19,928 bases of DNA from Phlegmacium glaucopus (lineage: Eukaryota; Basidiomycota; Agaricomycetes; Agaricales; Cortinariaceae). Of the stretch, positions 19,553 to 19,928 are shown piece by piece. The position numbers and the translations under genes are program-made. How positions within the stretch are numbered: the stretch's first letter is position 1; each line of letters opens with the position of its first letter. The stretch is from contig MU130106.1 in assembly GCA_015039465.1 (NCBI GenBank), positions 1-19,928 on the forward strand, read 5' to 3'. Under the pieces are notes generated by a model, which was not told the DNA's origin, made no database searches, and was given only the letters and a program-made list of their open reading frames with translations.

Positions 19553-19928
19553 CTTCCACAAGTGAAAGCCGTACAAGTCGACCCTGACCGAATACCTGCC
19601 TTCGTGTTGATGGAAATTTCATTCCTTGTTGCGTTAGCGTCTGCAGATAATAATATTTCGCAATTGGCAGCTAAAGGTCTTTGCTTGATTTGTCATGCTG
19701 AACATCAACCGGATGCCCCTCCAAATCTGACCATCACTGACGAAGACAGATCTCAGCGTAACCCGATCTATGAGCAGCTGGGCGATCCTCGCGTGACCGT
19801 GGTTGGTAGGTTTACATTTTCTTGACCTCTTGAGAAATTTTTTGACTTTCACTTGGCTAGGTCATGTGGTCCATCAAAAGCGGATCCGCAAGCTGATTCG
19901 AATGTTATCGTTCTCAGCTGGAATCCAC
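19553..19928 (+). CDS. IRA1: IRA/neurofibromin-type RasGAP, internal fragment (partial at both ends)
   Basis: IRA proteins accelerate GTP hydrolysis by Ras and restrain cAMP signalling at the membrane. Exon 19553-19805 begins after an acceptor ACTACTAG and reads LPQVKAVQVDPDRIPAFVLM, then SADNNISQLAAKGL, HAEHQPDAP and RNPIYEQLGDPRVTVV. The intron 19806-19860 (GTAGGT...GGCTAG) restores GH at the junction. The next exon, running off the window, reads VHQKRIRKLIRMLSFSAGIH. Both exons are open and in phase. The part present corresponds to the long region outside the catalytic GAP domain, so the GAP domain should lie beyond the window. No convincing upstream exons of this very long gene are seen in the preceding 1 kb, only AT-rich sequence and the minisatellite. 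It may be 5'-truncated or have a large repeat-filled intron. Confidence 0.8.

Overview
The window looks like nuclear DNA of a filamentous basidiomycete, most likely an agaricomycete. The evidence is short spliceosomal introns (46-76 bp), a cysteine-cluster gene of the kind found with KDZ transposons, an agaricomycete-type single-P-loop GTPase, and fragments of conserved fungal genes (ATP2, ERV41, an arrestin, IRA/neurofibromin RasGAP). Assignments come from reading translations and recalled family features; no database search was run.

Layout. Positions 1-1480 hold transposon debris: an LTR-like stretch, a 747-bp terminal-inverted-repeat element and a minisatellite. Positions 1798-3767 (minus) hold a CxC5/CxC6 gene broken by six in-frame stops and no visible frameshift. 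Its 5' flank carries two non-autonomous elements: an almost fully palindromic 742-bp element flanked by TA, and a 488-bp element with a 9-bp target duplication and internal tandem repeats. Positions 5473-5820 (plus) hold a decayed fragment of the mitochondrial ATP synthase beta gene. Positions 6101-10355 (minus) hold a P-loop GTPase gene whose middle is occupied by a 36-unit array of a 56-bp repeat.

That array is the most remarkable object here. Read on the GTPase sense strand, each unit is a near-consensus 53-nt fungal intron (GTRAGT donor, CTNAC branch motif, pyrimidine stretch, GACAG acceptor) followed by only three bases before the next donor. The three-base spacer is among the most variable parts of the unit, while the splice signals are nearly invariant. 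Diverged modules of the same design (acceptor, 3-6 bases, donor) continue on both sides, giving about 41 in all. This is a possible ladder of single-codon microexons or recursive splice points inside a gene.

Positions 10356-13214 are a long gene-poor stretch with no convincing gene. Positions 13215-15394 (plus) hold an arrestin-like gene with a stop and two frameshifts. Positions 15796-17701 (plus) hold an ERV41/ERGIC2-like gene with many small lesions. Positions 17702-19550 are AT-rich repeats and a short minisatellite. Positions 19553-19928 (plus) hold an intact-looking internal piece of an IRA-type RasGAP that runs off the window. The left 10 kb is AT-rich and transposon-laden; the right part is more balanced in composition and carries host genes in various states of decay. 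The frameshifts could be true pseudogenisation or assembly indel errors. The in-frame stops of the CxC gene look like genuine C-to-T decay.
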